Of a stretch of 64,000 bases of DNA, positions 30,765-40,134 are shown piece by piece. Under the pieces are notes generated by a model. The model saw nothing but the letters and a program-made list of their open reading frames with translations, ran no database searches and had not been told where the DNA came from. Position numbers and translations under genes: made by a program. Where the stretch lies: assembly GCA_946486375.1 (NCBI GenBank), contig CAMLTW010000006.1, positions 113,520 to 177,519 of the forward strand, in the 5' to 3' direction. Every line of letters starts with the position of its first letter. The first letter of the stretch is position 1. This DNA comes from an uncultured Rikenellaceae bacterium. GTDB taxonomy: Bacteria > Bacteroidota > Bacteroidia > Bacteroidales > Rikenellaceae.

Positions 30765-31241
30765 ATGGAAAGAGTAGCCATATTTCCGGGATCGTTCGAT
30801 CCGTTTACGCTGGGACACAAGATCATCGTGGACGAAGGGCTGGAATTGTTCGACCGGATCATCGTCGCCGTAGGGGTGAATGCCCAGAAAAAGGGACTCC
30901 TTTCCGAGGAACAGCGCGCCCGGCTGATTCGAGACGTCTATGCGGGGGAAAGCCGCGTAAGCGTGGAGGTGTACGAAGGGCTGACGGTCGAGTTTTGCAA
31001 GCGCATCGGAGCGACCTTCATGCTTCGGGGGATGCGGAACACTGTGGACTTCGAGTTCGAGCGGAATATGATGCAGATCAACCAGTCCCTTTATCCGGAG
31101 ATTACGACCGTGCTTCTGTTCACGCCGCCCCAGTACGTCGCCATCTCTTCGAGCGCCGTGCGGGAACTGCACCTGTTCGGGGGGGATACGGCTCCTTTCA
31201 TGCCGGAAGGAATCGATTTGAGCAGGTATTTGAAAGATTAA
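30765..31241 (+). CDS. coaD: Phosphopantetheine adenylyltransferase
   Basis: This 158-residue enzyme catalyses the penultimate step of coenzyme A synthesis (phosphopantetheine plus ATP gives dephospho-CoA). Motifs are AIFPGSFDPFTLGHKIIVDE (residues 5-24, with the nucleotidyl-transferase T/HxGH) and the C-terminal YVAISSSAVRELHLFGGD. MLRGMRNTVDFEFERNM contacts substrate. Length is typical. It is the first gene of a three-gene unit with lpxD (18-base gap) and ruvC. Confidence 0.95.
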   Translation: MERVAIFPGSFDPFTLGHKIIVDEGLELFDRIIVAVGVNAQKKGLLSEEQRARLIRDVYAGESRVSVEVYEGLTVEFCKRIGATFMLRGMRNTVDFEFERNMMQINQSLYPEITTVLLFTPPQYVAISSSAVRELHLFGGDTAPFMPEGIDLSRYLKD

Positions 31242-31259
31242 TCCGAAAACAGTTTGAAT

Positions 31260-32309
31260 ATGGAGTTTACAGCCGAAATGATTGCGGGATTTCTGGGCGG
31301 GGAGGTCGTCGGAGACCCCGCGGCCAAAGTCCGGACGATCGCCAAGATCGAGGAAGGGAAACCCGGAGCGCTGGCGTTTCTGTCCAATCCCAAATACGAA
31401 CCTTACCTTTACGACACCGAGGCGACCATCGTTATGGTCAACAGGAGCTTCGTGCCCCAGCGCCCCGTCAAGGCGACGCTCGTCAAGGTGGACGACGCCT
31501 ACGCGGCTTTCGCCGGGCTGCTCGACCTGTATGCGGCCCACAAGCCCCGCCGAAGCGGCATCAGTTCCCAGGCGTTCGTCAGCCCTTCGGCCCGGGTGCC
31601 GGAGGATGCCTATATCGGCGAGTTCGCCTGGATCGGGGAAAACGTGTCGATCGGGAAGAATGCGCAGATTTATCCGCAGGTTTACATCGGCGACAACGTG
31701 CGGATCGGGGACGACGCGATCCTGTATCCGGGGGTGAAGATTTACGAGGAGTGCGTGTTGGGGAACCACGTCACGCTGCATGCCGGCGTGGTGATCGGGG
31801 CCGACGGCTTCGGATTCGCACCGCAGGAAAACGGGGAGTTCAAGAAGATTCCCCAGATCGGGAACGTCGTGCTGGAAGACTGGGTGGAAATCGGGGCCAA
31901 CACCTGCGTGGATCGGGCTACGATGGGTTCCACGGTGGTGCGCCGGGGTGTGAAGCTGGACAACCTGATCCAGATCGCACATAATGTGCAGGTGGGGGAG
32001 AATTGCGTGTTCGCATCGCAGGTGGGGATCGCCGGTTCGACGAAGATCGGACGGCAGTGCATGTTCGGCGGTCAGGTCGGTGTGGCGGGCCACATCACCG
32101 TCGCGGACGGCGTGAAGGTCGCTTCCCAGTCCGGAATTGCCAACACCGTCAAAACACCGGGAGACACCCTCATGGGGTCGCCCGCCTATCGTGCGTCTTC
32201 CTATCAGCGGGCTTTCGCCGTTTACAAGACGCTGCCCGAGATGAGGTCGAAACTGGCTGCGCTGGAAAAGGAAGTGGCCCGGATGAAAGAAGCGCTGGGA
32301 GAAAAATAG
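31260..32309 (+). CDS. lpxD: UDP-3-O-acylglucosamine N-acyltransferase
   Basis: This 349-residue enzyme catalyses the third step of lipid A synthesis, transferring a 3-hydroxyacyl chain from ACP. The N-terminal uridine-binding domain (about 1-100) is followed by hexapeptide repeats of a left-handed beta-helix ([20 protein letters not shown] onward). [15 protein letters not shown] contains the catalytic His region. A helical C-terminal extension ([17 protein letters not shown]) completes the trimer. A TTG two codons upstream is ignored; ATG 31260 is the start. It is encoded between coaD and ruvC, away from the other lipid A genes. Confidence 0.95.
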   Translation: MEFTAEMIAGFLGGEVVGDPAAKVRTIAKIEEGKPGALAFLSNPKYEPYLYDTEATIVMVNRSFVPQRPVKATLVKVDDAYAAFAGLLDLYAAHKPRRSGISSQAFVSPSARVPEDAYIGEFAWIGENVSIGKNAQIYPQVYIGDNVRIGDDAILYPGVKIYEECVLGNHVTLHAGVVIGADGFGFAPQENGEFKKIPQIGNVVLEDWVEIGANTCVDRATMGSTVVRRGVKLDNLIQIAHNVQVGENCVFASQVGIAGSTKIGRQCMFGGQVGVAGHITVADGVKVASQSGIANTVKTPGDTLMGSPAYRASSYQRAFAVYKTLPEMRSKLAALEKEVARMKEALGEK

Positions 32310-32936
32310 ATGCGGAAGGGAAACGAGGTGTTGCCGAAAAAGGGAATGGCAGAGGAGCCCCGTTCCGGGGGAACGGGGGCGCAGGCTGCGGAGAAGATCA
32401 TTATGGGGATCGACCCGGGGACGAATTTTACCGGATACGGGGTGATCGCCGTGGCCGGAAAGGAGGTGCGCTGCGTGGCGATGGGATACATCGAACTGAA
32501 AAAGTACAGAGACGTCTACCAGAAGCTCCGGCACATTTTCGAGCGGGTGTCCGGCATCATCGAGGAGTACCGGCCGGATGAAGTGGCGTTCGAGTCTCCG
32601 TTTTACGGTTCCAACGTGCAGAGCATGCTGAAGCTGGGCCGGGCGCAGGGAGTGGCGATGGCTGCAGCCCTGACGCAGGGTCTGCCCGTTTTCGAATACG
32701 CTCCCCGGAAGGTGAAGCAGGCCATTACGGGAAAAGGGGCGGCCTCGAAGGAACAAGTGGCTGGGTTGCTGGGAAACATCCTGAAAATAAAGGAATTGCC
32801 CCGGAACCTCGATTCGACGGACGGCCTGGCGGTGGCGATGTGCCACTATTATGAGAGCACTTCCCTGTGTCCGAAAGGCAGCGGCGGCGGATGGAAAGAA
32901 TTTCTGTCCAAGCACCCCGAGCGGGTCGTGAAATGA
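32310..32936 (+). CDS. ruvC: Holliday junction endodeoxyribonuclease RuvC
   Basis: This is a 208-residue resolvase. Catalytic carboxylates lie in MGIDPGTNFTGYG (Asp about residue 34), VAFESPFYGSNVQS (Glu about 92), and the C-terminal DSTDGLAVAMCHYY (Asp about 170 and 173). It cleaves Holliday junctions with RuvAB. The start codon directly follows the lpxD stop (TAGATG). The first 28 residues are an extension relative to other RuvC proteins, and ATG 32346 or 32403 could be the true start. The gene is part of the coaD-lpxD-ruvC unit. Confidence 0.93.
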   Translation: MRKGNEVLPKKGMAEEPRSGGTGAQAAEKIIMGIDPGTNFTGYGVIAVAGKEVRCVAMGYIELKKYRDVYQKLRHIFERVSGIIEEYRPDEVAFESPFYGSNVQSMLKLGRAQGVAMAAALTQGLPVFEYAPRKVKQAITGKGAASKEQVAGLLGNILKIKELPRNLDSTDGLAVAMCHYYESTSLCPKGSGGGWKEFLSKHPERVVK

Positions 32937-33081
32937 AACACCGCTGCGTCGGTTGCCGGTCGTGATTCCGTCCGGTTTCAGGGAACGCGGGAGACGGAAA
33001 GGGGAGAAGGCACGGGAGAAACCGTTCCGGACGTGGACGGCGTTTGCGGGAGCGAGTTTTCATTCTAAAAATAAGATCGTT

Positions 33082-34620
33082 ATGAAGTATTTGTTGACGC
33101 TGGGGCTTTGCACCCTGCTGCTTGCCTGCCATTCGGGGCGCGAGGTTCGCTCCGTGCGGCTGTTTCCCGTGCCGGGCGCCGTGGATGTGAACCCGGACAC
33201 CCGCCTGACGATCGAGTTCACGGCGACTCCCGTACTGGGCGATTCGGGAAAAATTCGAATTTTCGAAGCCGGGACCGGGCTGCTCGTGGACAGCTTGGAT
33301 TTGAGCATTCCCGCCGGCCCGACCCGGCCCGCTCCCCGGGTGGAAGGAGCGACCTATACGAAGATGCCTTACGATTATGCCCGGACGAAGATTCCCACGA
33401 ACCGCAACACCCGGCCCGGCACACCTTCGGGAACGGCGGAACCCACGTCCGACACCTGCCAGTTGACGATCATCGGCGGCTTTACCGACGGTTTCCATTT
33501 TCATCCCGTACTGGTGCAGGGGAGTCGGGCGGTGATCTGCCCGCATCATCAGATGCTGGAGCGGGGAAAACGTTACTATGTGACGATCGACAAGGGCGTT
33601 TTGTCGTGTGCGAAGGATCGTTTCGACGGAATTGCCGACCCCCGTGCGTGGAGCTTTACGACGAAAGCCGCGCTGCCCGCCCTGCGGGATACCTTGGTGG
33701 TGAGCGCGGACGGAACGGGCGATTTCAGTACGGTACAGGGAGCCATGGATTTCATTCCCGACTTTACGGAGGAACCGGTCGTCGTTTTCGTCCGCAACGG
33801 GGATTACGAAGAATTGGTTTATTTCCGCAACAAGTCGAATGTCACGCTGGAAGGCGAAAGCCGGGACGGCGTGATCATTCATTATGCGAACAACGAGGTG
33901 TTCAACCCCCATCCGCGGAACGTGCTGACCAATGAGGTGCCGGGGACGTTCCCGTCCCGCCGGGCCGCCTTCGCGATGGACAACTGCCGGGACATGACGC
34001 TGAAGAATTTGACCGTGATGACCACGCTCAAGGGACAGGCGGAGGGCCTGCTGGTGATGGGGGAACGCAATCGGTTCGAGAATATCCACATCGTCGGGGA
34101 CGGGGATGCGTTGCAGGTGAACGGCTCCGCATACTTTACGGGTTGCCGGCTGGACGGCGGGGGCGACGCCATTTTGGGCCGGGGCCCCGCTTTCTTTTAC
34201 AAGTGCGAACTCAATAACGGGGGCGGCCCTTTCATCTGGGTGCGCAATACGGACGCCAATCGGGGAAATGTGTTCGTCGGCTGTACGTTCCGCAACACCG
34301 CGGGCAGGACTTCCGTGCTGGCCCGTTCCCCGAAGAATTCCGGGAAATACTATCCCTACGCCGAGGCGGTGCTGATTGATTGCCGCTTGGACGGAATCGC
34401 TCCGGAAGGGTGGGGGCGCATCGAAGGGGATACGCGTCACAACCGATTCTGGGAGTACAACAGCATCGATGCCGAAGGGCGTCCGGTGGACGTGAGCCGG
34501 CGTCATCCCGCTTCCCGACAACTGACGCTGCCCGGAGACAAGGAATGGATCGAAAAATACCGCAATCCGGAATGGGTGCTCGGCTGGAACCCGGAGGGGA
34601 AGCCGGAAGCGAACCGCTGA
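33082..34620 (+). CDS. Pectinesterase-family lipoprotein (carbohydrate esterase 8-like)
   Basis: This is a 512-residue lipoprotein (MKYLLTLGLCTLLLAC, Cys 16 acylated). Residues about 20-190 form an Ig-like SbsA/Big_5 type domain (DVNPDTRLTIEF, then GRSFTTK-like end). The rest is a right-handed beta-helix starting VVSADGTGDFSTVQGAMDF, the standard CE8 opening. Later segments include ALQVNGSAYFTGCRL, GRGPAFFYKCEL, and a TSVLARSPKNSGKYYP region with a Trp-Gly-Arg (GWGRIEGD) near the end. It should de-methylesterify pectin at the cell surface or in the periplasm. It complements the pectate lyase at 11.6 kb. Confidence 0.88.
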   Translation: MKYLLTLGLCTLLLACHSGREVRSVRLFPVPGAVDVNPDTRLTIEFTATPVLGDSGKIRIFEAGTGLLVDSLDLSIPAGPTRPAPRVEGATYTKMPYDYARTKIPTNRNTRPGTPSGTAEPTSDTCQLTIIGGFTDGFHFHPVLVQGSRAVICPHHQMLERGKRYYVTIDKGVLSCAKDRFDGIADPRAWSFTTKAALPALRDTLVVSADGTGDFSTVQGAMDFIPDFTEEPVVVFVRNGDYEELVYFRNKSNVTLEGESRDGVIIHYANNEVFNPHPRNVLTNEVPGTFPSRRAAFAMDNCRDMTLKNLTVMTTLKGQAEGLLVMGERNRFENIHIVGDGDALQVNGSAYFTGCRLDGGGDAILGRGPAFFYKCELNNGGGPFIWVRNTDANRGNVFVGCTFRNTAGRTSVLARSPKNSGKYYPYAEAVLIDCRLDGIAPEGWGRIEGDTRHNRFWEYNSIDAEGRPVDVSRRHPASRQLTLPGDKEWIEKYRNPEWVLGWNPEGKPEANR

Positions 34621-34660
34621 CCGGGGTGTCGGAAACCGCCGCATGGCTTGAAGGCATATG

Positions 34661-34684
34661 AAAAGGGAGCGAAAGCTCCCTTTT
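34661..34684. terminator. Symmetric bidirectional terminator
   Basis: AAAAGGGAGC, GAAA loop, GCTCCCTTTT: a perfect 10-bp stem with A and T tracts, between the convergent pectinesterase and PNPOx-like genes. Confidence 0.93.
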
Positions 34685-34704
34685 GTCGTCGATAGAAATC
34701 GTCC

Positions 34705-35112
34705 TTACAATTCGCACGTGACGAATTCTCCGTCGATCCAGAACGTGCCTTCCGTGGCGGTGAACTTCAGCACGCAGTATTCCGGGTCGTCGGGGCCTTC
34801 GGGAAAATGCGGCAGAAATTCGGGTTTCCAGCAGGCATGCCGGGTTTCCGCATCCCGGAAGATTTCCACCGTGCCGGTCATCGCCGCGCTGTTCATGCCC
34901 GCATGGCAGCAGACGCCCGCTTTGGGGTCGGTCGTGAAGTGCTTCGTCTTCCGGGAAGTGGTGCCTGTGGCGAACCACAGGACGGAAGCCCCTTCCGAGC
35001 GCACTTTGCTCATAGGAACGGGACGGGGAAAACCGTTTTCGTTTACGGACGCCAGCACGGCGGTTTCGCAGGCCTCCAGCAGAGAGGCGGCTTTGGTCAG
35101 GATTTCTTGCAT
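34705..35112 (-). CDS. Pyridoxamine 5'-phosphate oxidase family protein (general stress 26-like)
   Basis: This is a 135-residue split-barrel flavoprotein of the PNPOx-like superfamily. It opens with LLEACETAVLASVNENGFPRP, followed by SVLWFATGTTSRKTKHFTT and GVCCHAGMNSAAMTGTVEI, the same order as in general stress protein 26 homologues. It likely binds FMN or another cofactor; no substrate is known. It is the last gene of a leftward unit, 11 bases after a DUF2867 gene, and a bidirectional terminator follows. Confidence 0.87.
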   Translation of the reverse strand: MQEILTKAASLLEACETAVLASVNENGFPRPVPMSKVRSEGASVLWFATGTTSRKTKHFTTDPKAGVCCHAGMNSAAMTGTVEIFRDAETRHACWKPEFLPHFPEGPDDPEYCVLKFTATEGTFWIDGEFVTCEL

Positions 35113-35123
35113 GATATTATCGG

Positions 35124-35663
35124 TTAGTGTTTGAATGAACGGTCGGTTGCGGCGGTAACAGGGTCGGCGGACGCTCCCGTCTTTCCCGCCGCCTGTTTCA
35201 GCAGGGTTCGGAGAATCAGCCCGTGAAAGGGCCGGATGAGAAAGAAATAAACGCGTCCGAGAGCGTTGTGGAAACGGACGGCGGTGGAGGCGAACACCCT
35301 TGCATCGGATGCTCCGGGGCGCCGGATCAGGACGGACACCCGGAAATCCAGATGCCGGTCGGTTTCGCCCATGACGATTTCCGCTCCGGTGCGGTACAGC
35401 ATCCGGAACGGGAGGCCGTCGGTCCGGGCTTCGCTTTCCGCCGGCCCCGTTTTCAGTCCCAAGGGTTTGACCAACAGGTTCCGGAGCTGCAACAGCCCTT
35501 TCACCCATGCGGGCAGCCGGAAAACCGCCTTCGCCGTCGCTTCCGGATCGTTCGCTCCCGGCATGCTCGCCTCATAACAATCCAAATAATCGGGCGTTCC
35601 GAAGTCCCGCAACAGTTCGGAACCGGGGAGCAGCACGGTAGCGGTGTCGGTTTTAGGGTTCAT
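35124..35663 (-). CDS. DUF2867 family protein
   Basis: This is a 179-residue soluble protein. Features typical of DUF2867 (PF11066) are the DYLDCYEASMPGA start, the middle FRMLYRTGAEIVMGETDRHLDFRVSVLI and the C-terminal VRFHNALGRVYFFLIRPFHGLI. DUF2867 proteins may carry a START-like lipid-binding fold; function unknown. The gene sits between the response regulator gene (34-base gap) and the PNPOx-like gene, so it may be a target of, or co-regulated with, the two-component system. Confidence 0.82.
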   Translation of the reverse strand: MNPKTDTATVLLPGSELLRDFGTPDYLDCYEASMPGANDPEATAKAVFRLPAWVKGLLQLRNLLVKPLGLKTGPAESEARTDGLPFRMLYRTGAEIVMGETDRHLDFRVSVLIRRPGASDARVFASTAVRFHNALGRVYFFLIRPFHGLILRTLLKQAAGKTGASADPVTAATDRSFKH

Positions 35664-35697
35664 GTGATAAGGATTTCAGGGGTTTCAAAAAGGGCGG

Positions 35698-36342
35698 TCA
35701 GATTTCCACCAGCTTGTTCTTGATGGCGTAGACCACCAGGTTGGCCGTGTTCTTGCAGTTGGTTTTGGCCAGAATGTTGGCCCGGTGCTTGTCCACCGTC
35801 CGTTTGGAGATGAAAAGTTCGTCCCCGATTTCCTGGTTGGAAAGTCCCTTGCAGATTTGCAGCAGGATTTCCCGTTCCCGTTCGGAAAGTTCCGCGTCGT
35901 TGGCATCCGAGGAGGATTTCAGGTTGCTCACCAGGTTGACCAGCAGTTCCTGCGAGAAATAGGGCGTCCCTTCCATGACCGACCGGATGGCTTCCCGCAC
36001 CTGGTCGATGTCGGAGTTTTTCAGCAGGAATCCCTTGACCCCGATCGACACCATCCGGAAATAGTAATCCTCCTCTCCGTACATCGACAGGGTGATGATT
36101 TTCAGGTCGGGCCAGCGGGCGAGCGCCTTTTCCGCCGCCTCGAAGCCGTTCATCCGGGGCATCGCGATGTCCAGCAGCACGATGTCCGGCCGTTCCTTGT
36201 CGAGCAGTTCGAGCAGTTCCACCCCGTCGGAAGCCTCGCCCGCGATCAGAAAATCGTCCTGCGTTCCCAGCAGGGTCGCCAGCCCGGTGCGGAACAGCGT
36301 GTGGTCGTCCGCGATGATGATTCTGCATTTTTCTCCGCTCAT
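35698..36342 (-). CDS. NarL/FixJ-type response regulator
   Basis: This is a 214-residue response regulator. The receiver domain (1-125) has the acidic pocket IIADDHTLF (Asp 12/13), phospho-acceptor Asp 58 in IVLLDIAMPRMNG, and Lys in GFLLKN. The LuxR-type helix-turn-helix (about 150-210) reads LSEREREILLQICKGLSNQEIG, followed by RTVDKHRANILAK. Its ATG overlaps the histidine kinase stop by four bases (36339-36342), so the two are translationally coupled. The target genes are not identified. Confidence 0.93.
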   Translation of the reverse strand: MSGEKCRIIIADDHTLFRTGLATLLGTQDDFLIAGEASDGVELLELLDKERPDIVLLDIAMPRMNGFEAAEKALARWPDLKIITLSMYGEEDYYFRMVSIGVKGFLLKNSDIDQVREAIRSVMEGTPYFSQELLVNLVSNLKSSSDANDAELSEREREILLQICKGLSNQEIGDELFISKRTVDKHRANILAKTNCKNTANLVVYAIKNKLVEI

Positions 36343-37295
36343 ATCCGTTTGGCGTTGACTTTGATGGTGATGGTCGTTCCGCAGTCCGGCTTGCTGTAAA
36401 TGTCCACGCTTCCCTTGATCGAGCCGATCCGGGAAACGATGTTGGACAGTCCCATTCCCCCTCCCGGCACGTCGATCGCCTTTTCCGGTTCGAAGCCGAT
36501 CCCGTCGTCTTCAAAGATAAGCAATATTTCTTCGTTTTTGTAGGCGATGTTCAAATTGATCTGCCGGGCGCGGGCGTGTTTGAGCGTATTGTTGATCATT
36601 TCGCAGACGACGCGGTACAGGATCACTTCCACGTTCGGGTCGAACCGTTCGTCTTTCAGGTTGGTGTCGAACCGGATTTTGATGCCGCCGAAGGAGGCGA
36701 CCTTGTTGATGAAGTTGTTCAGGCCGCGGATCAGCCCGAAATTCATTAAAATGTGCGGGTTCAGGTTGTTGGCCACTTCCTTGAGGCACCTGACCGCTTC
36801 GTCCACCACCACGCTGGCGTTGCGGATGATGGCCTGCTGTTTGGGGTCGGTGTTCATCCGGTCGAGCGCCGATACCGACATCTTGACCGACGAGAGAAGC
36901 GGCCCCAGACCGTCGTGGATTTCTTTGGAAAACCGCTGCCGTTCTCTTTCCTCCGTCTGGATGATGGCGTTCAGAATCCGTTTTTCGTAGAGCCGCCGTT
37001 TGGTTTCCACGGTGGAGATGTAGTTGAGGATTTTCCGGATCAGGAACACCCCGGCCGCGAAGCAGAGAGACGTGAGGACGCCCACCCACACCACGATGTC
37101 CTGCGCGACCATGTATTCCTTTCCGAAGCCGACCTGCATGAATTCGGCCAGCCGCTGCAGAGCCATGACCGTCAAGGCGATCGTGATCAGAATCCAGGAA
37201 AGGTTGTATTTGGTGACCCGCGTGAGGCGGATGGCGATGACCGCCGCGCTGAGTTGCAGCACGATGGAAATCAGAAGCAGGATTTTGAGCACCAT
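36339..37295 (-). CDS. Membrane sensor histidine kinase (NarX/DesK type)
   Basis: This 318-residue kinase has three or so N-terminal membrane segments (about 2-22, 34-50, 63-87) and no large periplasmic sensor, so it probably senses a membrane or intramembrane signal. The HisKA_3 dimerisation helix reads EERERQRFSKEIHDGLGPLL with phospho-acceptor His 127. The ATPase domain has the N box (CEMINNTLKHA), DDGIGFEP and GGGMGLSNI. It is paired with the NarL-type regulator by a four-base overlap and lies 34 bases downstream of an isopropylmalate-synthase-like gene. Confidence 0.92.
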   Translation of the reverse strand: MVLKILLLISIVLQLSAAVIAIRLTRVTKYNLSWILITIALTVMALQRLAEFMQVGFGKEYMVAQDIVVWVGVLTSLCFAAGVFLIRKILNYISTVETKRRLYEKRILNAIIQTEERERQRFSKEIHDGLGPLLSSVKMSVSALDRMNTDPKQQAIIRNASVVVDEAVRCLKEVANNLNPHILMNFGLIRGLNNFINKVASFGGIKIRFDTNLKDERFDPNVEVILYRVVCEMINNTLKHARARQINLNIAYKNEEILLIFEDDGIGFEPEKAIDVPGGGMGLSNIVSRIGSIKGSVDIYSKPDCGTTITIKVNAKRI

Positions 37296-37329
37296 GGTTC
37301 GTCCGGTATCGGTTCCCGATGCGGGAAGG

Positions 37330-38847
37330 TTACATTTCTTCGATCTTGTTCAGCATCTTGACCGTGGCCTTGATGGCCGCCAGCGTCTGGTCCGCGTCCA
37401 GTCCGCGGGTCTTGAATTCGGCGCCCCGGTGGTTCCAGGTGATGATGGTCTGCACGAAGGCGTCCGTCCGTCCGCCGGGCGGGATGTCCACCGAATAGCT
37501 GGTCAGGTGGGGGAATTCGCGTTTGAGCTGCTTGGTATAGATTTTTCGCAGGCTCCGCATGAAGGCGTCGTATTGGCCCAGTCCGCTCGAACTTTCTTCG
37601 AACTGTTTCCCATTGATTTCGATTTTCACCGATGCCACGGGTTTCAGGTCGTGGGCCAGTGAAAGCGAATAGTTCAGCACTTTGATTCGGGCGTCGGTCA
37701 CGTCGCTTTTCAGCACGTCCGAGATGATATAGGGCAGGTCGTCCTGCGTGACGATTTCCTTTTTGTCCCCCAGCTCGATGATGTGCCGGGTCACTTTCCG
37801 CATCGACTCTTCATCCAGTTCGATCCCGATGGCTTCGAGGTTCTTGCGGATGTTGGCCTTTCCGGAGGTCTTGCCCAGGGCGTATTCCCGCCTGCGTCCG
37901 AATCGTTCCGGAAGCAGTTCGTTGAAGTAGAGATTGTTTTTGCTGTCGCCGTCGGCATGGATGCCGGCGCACTGCGTGAAAACGTTGTTTCCGATGACGG
38001 GCTTGTTGGACGGGATGCGCACGCCCGAATAGGATTCCACCACCCGGCTGACCCGGTTCACGCTTGGTTCGACCAGTGTGGTTTCAGCCCTGAGCTGGTC
38101 GTGCAGCACGGCCAGCACGCTCGAGAGAGGGGCGTTTCCGGCCCGTTCGCCCAGTCCGTTCACCGTGGTGTGAATCCCCCGGATGCCCGCTTCGACCGCA
38201 TAGTAAACGTTCGCTACGGCCAGATCGTAGTCGTTGTGCGCGTGGAAATCGAAATGAAGTTCCGGATAGCGCCGGGTCATCTGCAGGCAGTAGTCATAGG
38301 TCTGTTGCGGGCCGAGGATGCCCAGCGTGTCGGGCAGCATGAACCGGCGCACCGGTTCTCCGCGCAGGGCGTCCATGATTTGAAAGACGTATTCCGGGGA
38401 GTTTTTCATGCCGTTCGACCAGTCTTCCAGGTAAAGGTTCACCGTCATCTCCATTTTCCCCGCGTGGGCGATCACTTGCCGGATATCCGAAATGTGCTGT
38501 TCGGGGGTCTTCCGAAGCTGATGCACCACGTGGTTGTAGGAGCCTTTGCACAGCAGGTTGACTACCCGGCAGCCGGCGTTGCGGATCCAGTCGAGCGAAA
38601 CGGTTCCGTCCACGAATCCGAGCACTTCCACCTTGTCGAGGTGTCCCCGGCGCGCAGCCCACTCGGCCACTTTTTTCACCGCTTCGTATTCCCCGTCCGA
38701 GACGCGGGCGGAGGCGATCTCAATGCGGTTGACCCGGATTTCTTCCAGCAGCAGCGAAGCGATGCTCAGTTTTTCCTGTACCGCAAAGGAGACCCCGGAG
38801 GTCTGTTCCCCGTCCCGGAGGGTGGTGTCCAAAATTTCTATGCGCAT
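37330..38847 (-). CDS. 2-isopropylmalate synthase family enzyme (LeuA/CimA-like)
   Basis: This is a 505-residue member of the DRE-TIM metallolyase family, condensing acetyl-CoA with a 2-oxoacid. The N-terminal DTTLRDGEQTSGVSF holds the DRE motif. FDFHAHNDYDLAVANVYYAVEAG has the metal-binding HxH..D and signature 2. The last 130 residues are an allosteric LeuA-dimer domain ending in TIITWNHRGAEFKTRGLDAD. The substrate (2-ketoisovalerate for Leu, pyruvate for Ile via citramalate) cannot be settled by eye. The other leu genes are absent here. It heads a leftward run that includes a two-component system. Confidence 0.87.
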   Translation of the reverse strand: MRIEILDTTLRDGEQTSGVSFAVQEKLSIASLLLEEIRVNRIEIASARVSDGEYEAVKKVAEWAARRGHLDKVEVLGFVDGTVSLDWIRNAGCRVVNLLCKGSYNHVVHQLRKTPEQHISDIRQVIAHAGKMEMTVNLYLEDWSNGMKNSPEYVFQIMDALRGEPVRRFMLPDTLGILGPQQTYDYCLQMTRRYPELHFDFHAHNDYDLAVANVYYAVEAGIRGIHTTVNGLGERAGNAPLSSVLAVLHDQLRAETTLVEPSVNRVSRVVESYSGVRIPSNKPVIGNNVFTQCAGIHADGDSKNNLYFNELLPERFGRRREYALGKTSGKANIRKNLEAIGIELDEESMRKVTRHIIELGDKKEIVTQDDLPYIISDVLKSDVTDARIKVLNYSLSLAHDLKPVASVKIEINGKQFEESSSGLGQYDAFMRSLRKIYTKQLKREFPHLTSYSVDIPPGGRTDAFVQTIITWNHRGAEFKTRGLDADQTLAAIKATVKMLNKIEEM

Positions 38848-38991
38848 GGTCTTGATCCTCTCTTCAAAGCGACGAAGTTACGAAATGTTTTTACGAAATT
38901 AAACAAATTGTTAGAAATCTTCCGATGCGTTGTCTTTCGGGAAGCGCCTCCGTGCGGGACGGCGTTTCGGCAGGGGATGGAGCCGTGTATA

Positions 38992-39020
38992 CGAAAACGC
39001 CGGATCGTCTTCGATCCGGC
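38992..39020 (-). terminator. Terminator of the ABC-galE unit
   Basis: On the minus strand CGCCGGATCG, AAGA and CGATCCGGCG are followed by TTTTCGT. It lies 42 bases after the galE stop. Confidence 0.85.
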
Positions 39021-39061
39021 GCATTTCCGTCCGACGTGTGCGGCCTATGTCCGGCCCCGCC

Positions 39062-40090
39062 TTATTCGATACTCCGCAGACGCTTTTCCCAGGCCCAGGC
39101 CGAAGCGAGGGTTTCCTCCGTCGTCTTTTCGGCCTTCCAGCCCAGCTCCCGATTGGCATAGGAGGTGTCGGCCCAGATTTTTTCGATGTCCCCGGCCCGT
39201 CTGCCCACGATCTTATGCGGCACTTTCACTCCCGTGGCCCGCTCGAACTTGTCCACCAGTTCCAGCACCGAAAGCCCTTTCCCCGTTCCGATGTTGAATA
39301 TTTCGTAGACGCTTCGGCTCTTTCCTTCCCGCATCCGGGACATGGCCGCCACGTGGGCTTTGGCCAGGTCGGTGACGTCGATATAGTCCCGGATGGCCGA
39401 GCCGTCCGGGGTGTCGTAGTCTCCGCCGAAAATGCTCAGGCATTCCCGGAGACTCGCCGCCGTCTGGGTGATGTACGGCACGAGGTTTCCCGGTACCCCT
39501 TTGGGCAGTTCCCCGATCAGGGCGGAAGGATGGGCGCCGATCGGATTGAAGTAACGCAGGGCGATTACCCGCAGGGCGTCCGGATGGGCGATCGTCGTGT
39601 CTTTCAGGATGTCTTCGGCGATCTGCTTGGTGTTGCCGTAAGGGGAATTGGCCTTCTTGCGCGGGGTCCGTTCCGTGACCGGCAGCTTGTCCGGTTCCCC
39701 GTAAACGGTGCAGGAGGAGGAAAAAACGATGTTCTTCACCCCGTGCTTCAGCATCAGTTCCAGAATATTCACCAGCGAAAGGATGTTGTTCCGGTAATAC
39801 AGGAGGGGCTTTTCCACCGATTCCCCGACCGCTTTGGAAGCGGCGAAATGGATCACCGAATCGAAAGCGTATTTCCGGAACAGGGCGTCCATCGCCTCCC
39901 GGTCGCAGCAGTCCGCCACTTCCAGCGGCACATTCGTTCCCGTAATTTTCCGCACGCCTTCCACGGCTGCGGCTTCCGAGTTCGAGAGGTTATCGGCGAT
40001 CACCACGTCGTAACCCGCCTCGATCAGTTCCACTGCGGTGTGGCTGCCGATGAATCCGGCGCCTCCCGTTACCAACACGCTTTTTTTCAT
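39062..40090 (-). CDS. galE: UDP-glucose 4-epimerase
   Basis: This is a 342-residue extended SDR that interconverts UDP-glucose and UDP-galactose. The NAD-binding site is LVTGGAGFIGSH (6-17), the catalytic Ser/Thr lies in SSSCTVYGEP, and SPYGNTKQIAED has the catalytic Tyr and Lys. Later ALRYFNPIGAHPS and GDYDTPDGSAIRDYIDVTDL are GalE-specific segments. It supplies sugar nucleotides for surface polysaccharide. It lies 44 bases after the ABC permease gene on the same strand and ends in a strong terminator. Confidence 0.95.
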   Translation of the reverse strand: MKKSVLVTGGAGFIGSHTAVELIEAGYDVVIADNLSNSEAAAVEGVRKITGTNVPLEVADCCDREAMDALFRKYAFDSVIHFAASKAVGESVEKPLLYYRNNILSLVNILELMLKHGVKNIVFSSSCTVYGEPDKLPVTERTPRKKANSPYGNTKQIAEDILKDTTIAHPDALRVIALRYFNPIGAHPSALIGELPKGVPGNLVPYITQTAASLRECLSIFGGDYDTPDGSAIRDYIDVTDLAKAHVAAMSRMREGKSRSVYEIFNIGTGKGLSVLELVDKFERATGVKVPHKIVGRRAGDIEKIWADTSYANRELGWKAEKTTEETLASAWAWEKRLRSIE

Positions 40091-40134
40091 GATAGTATGT
40101 CCTTGTTTTTGCGGACGGTCCGACCGTTTCCGCG

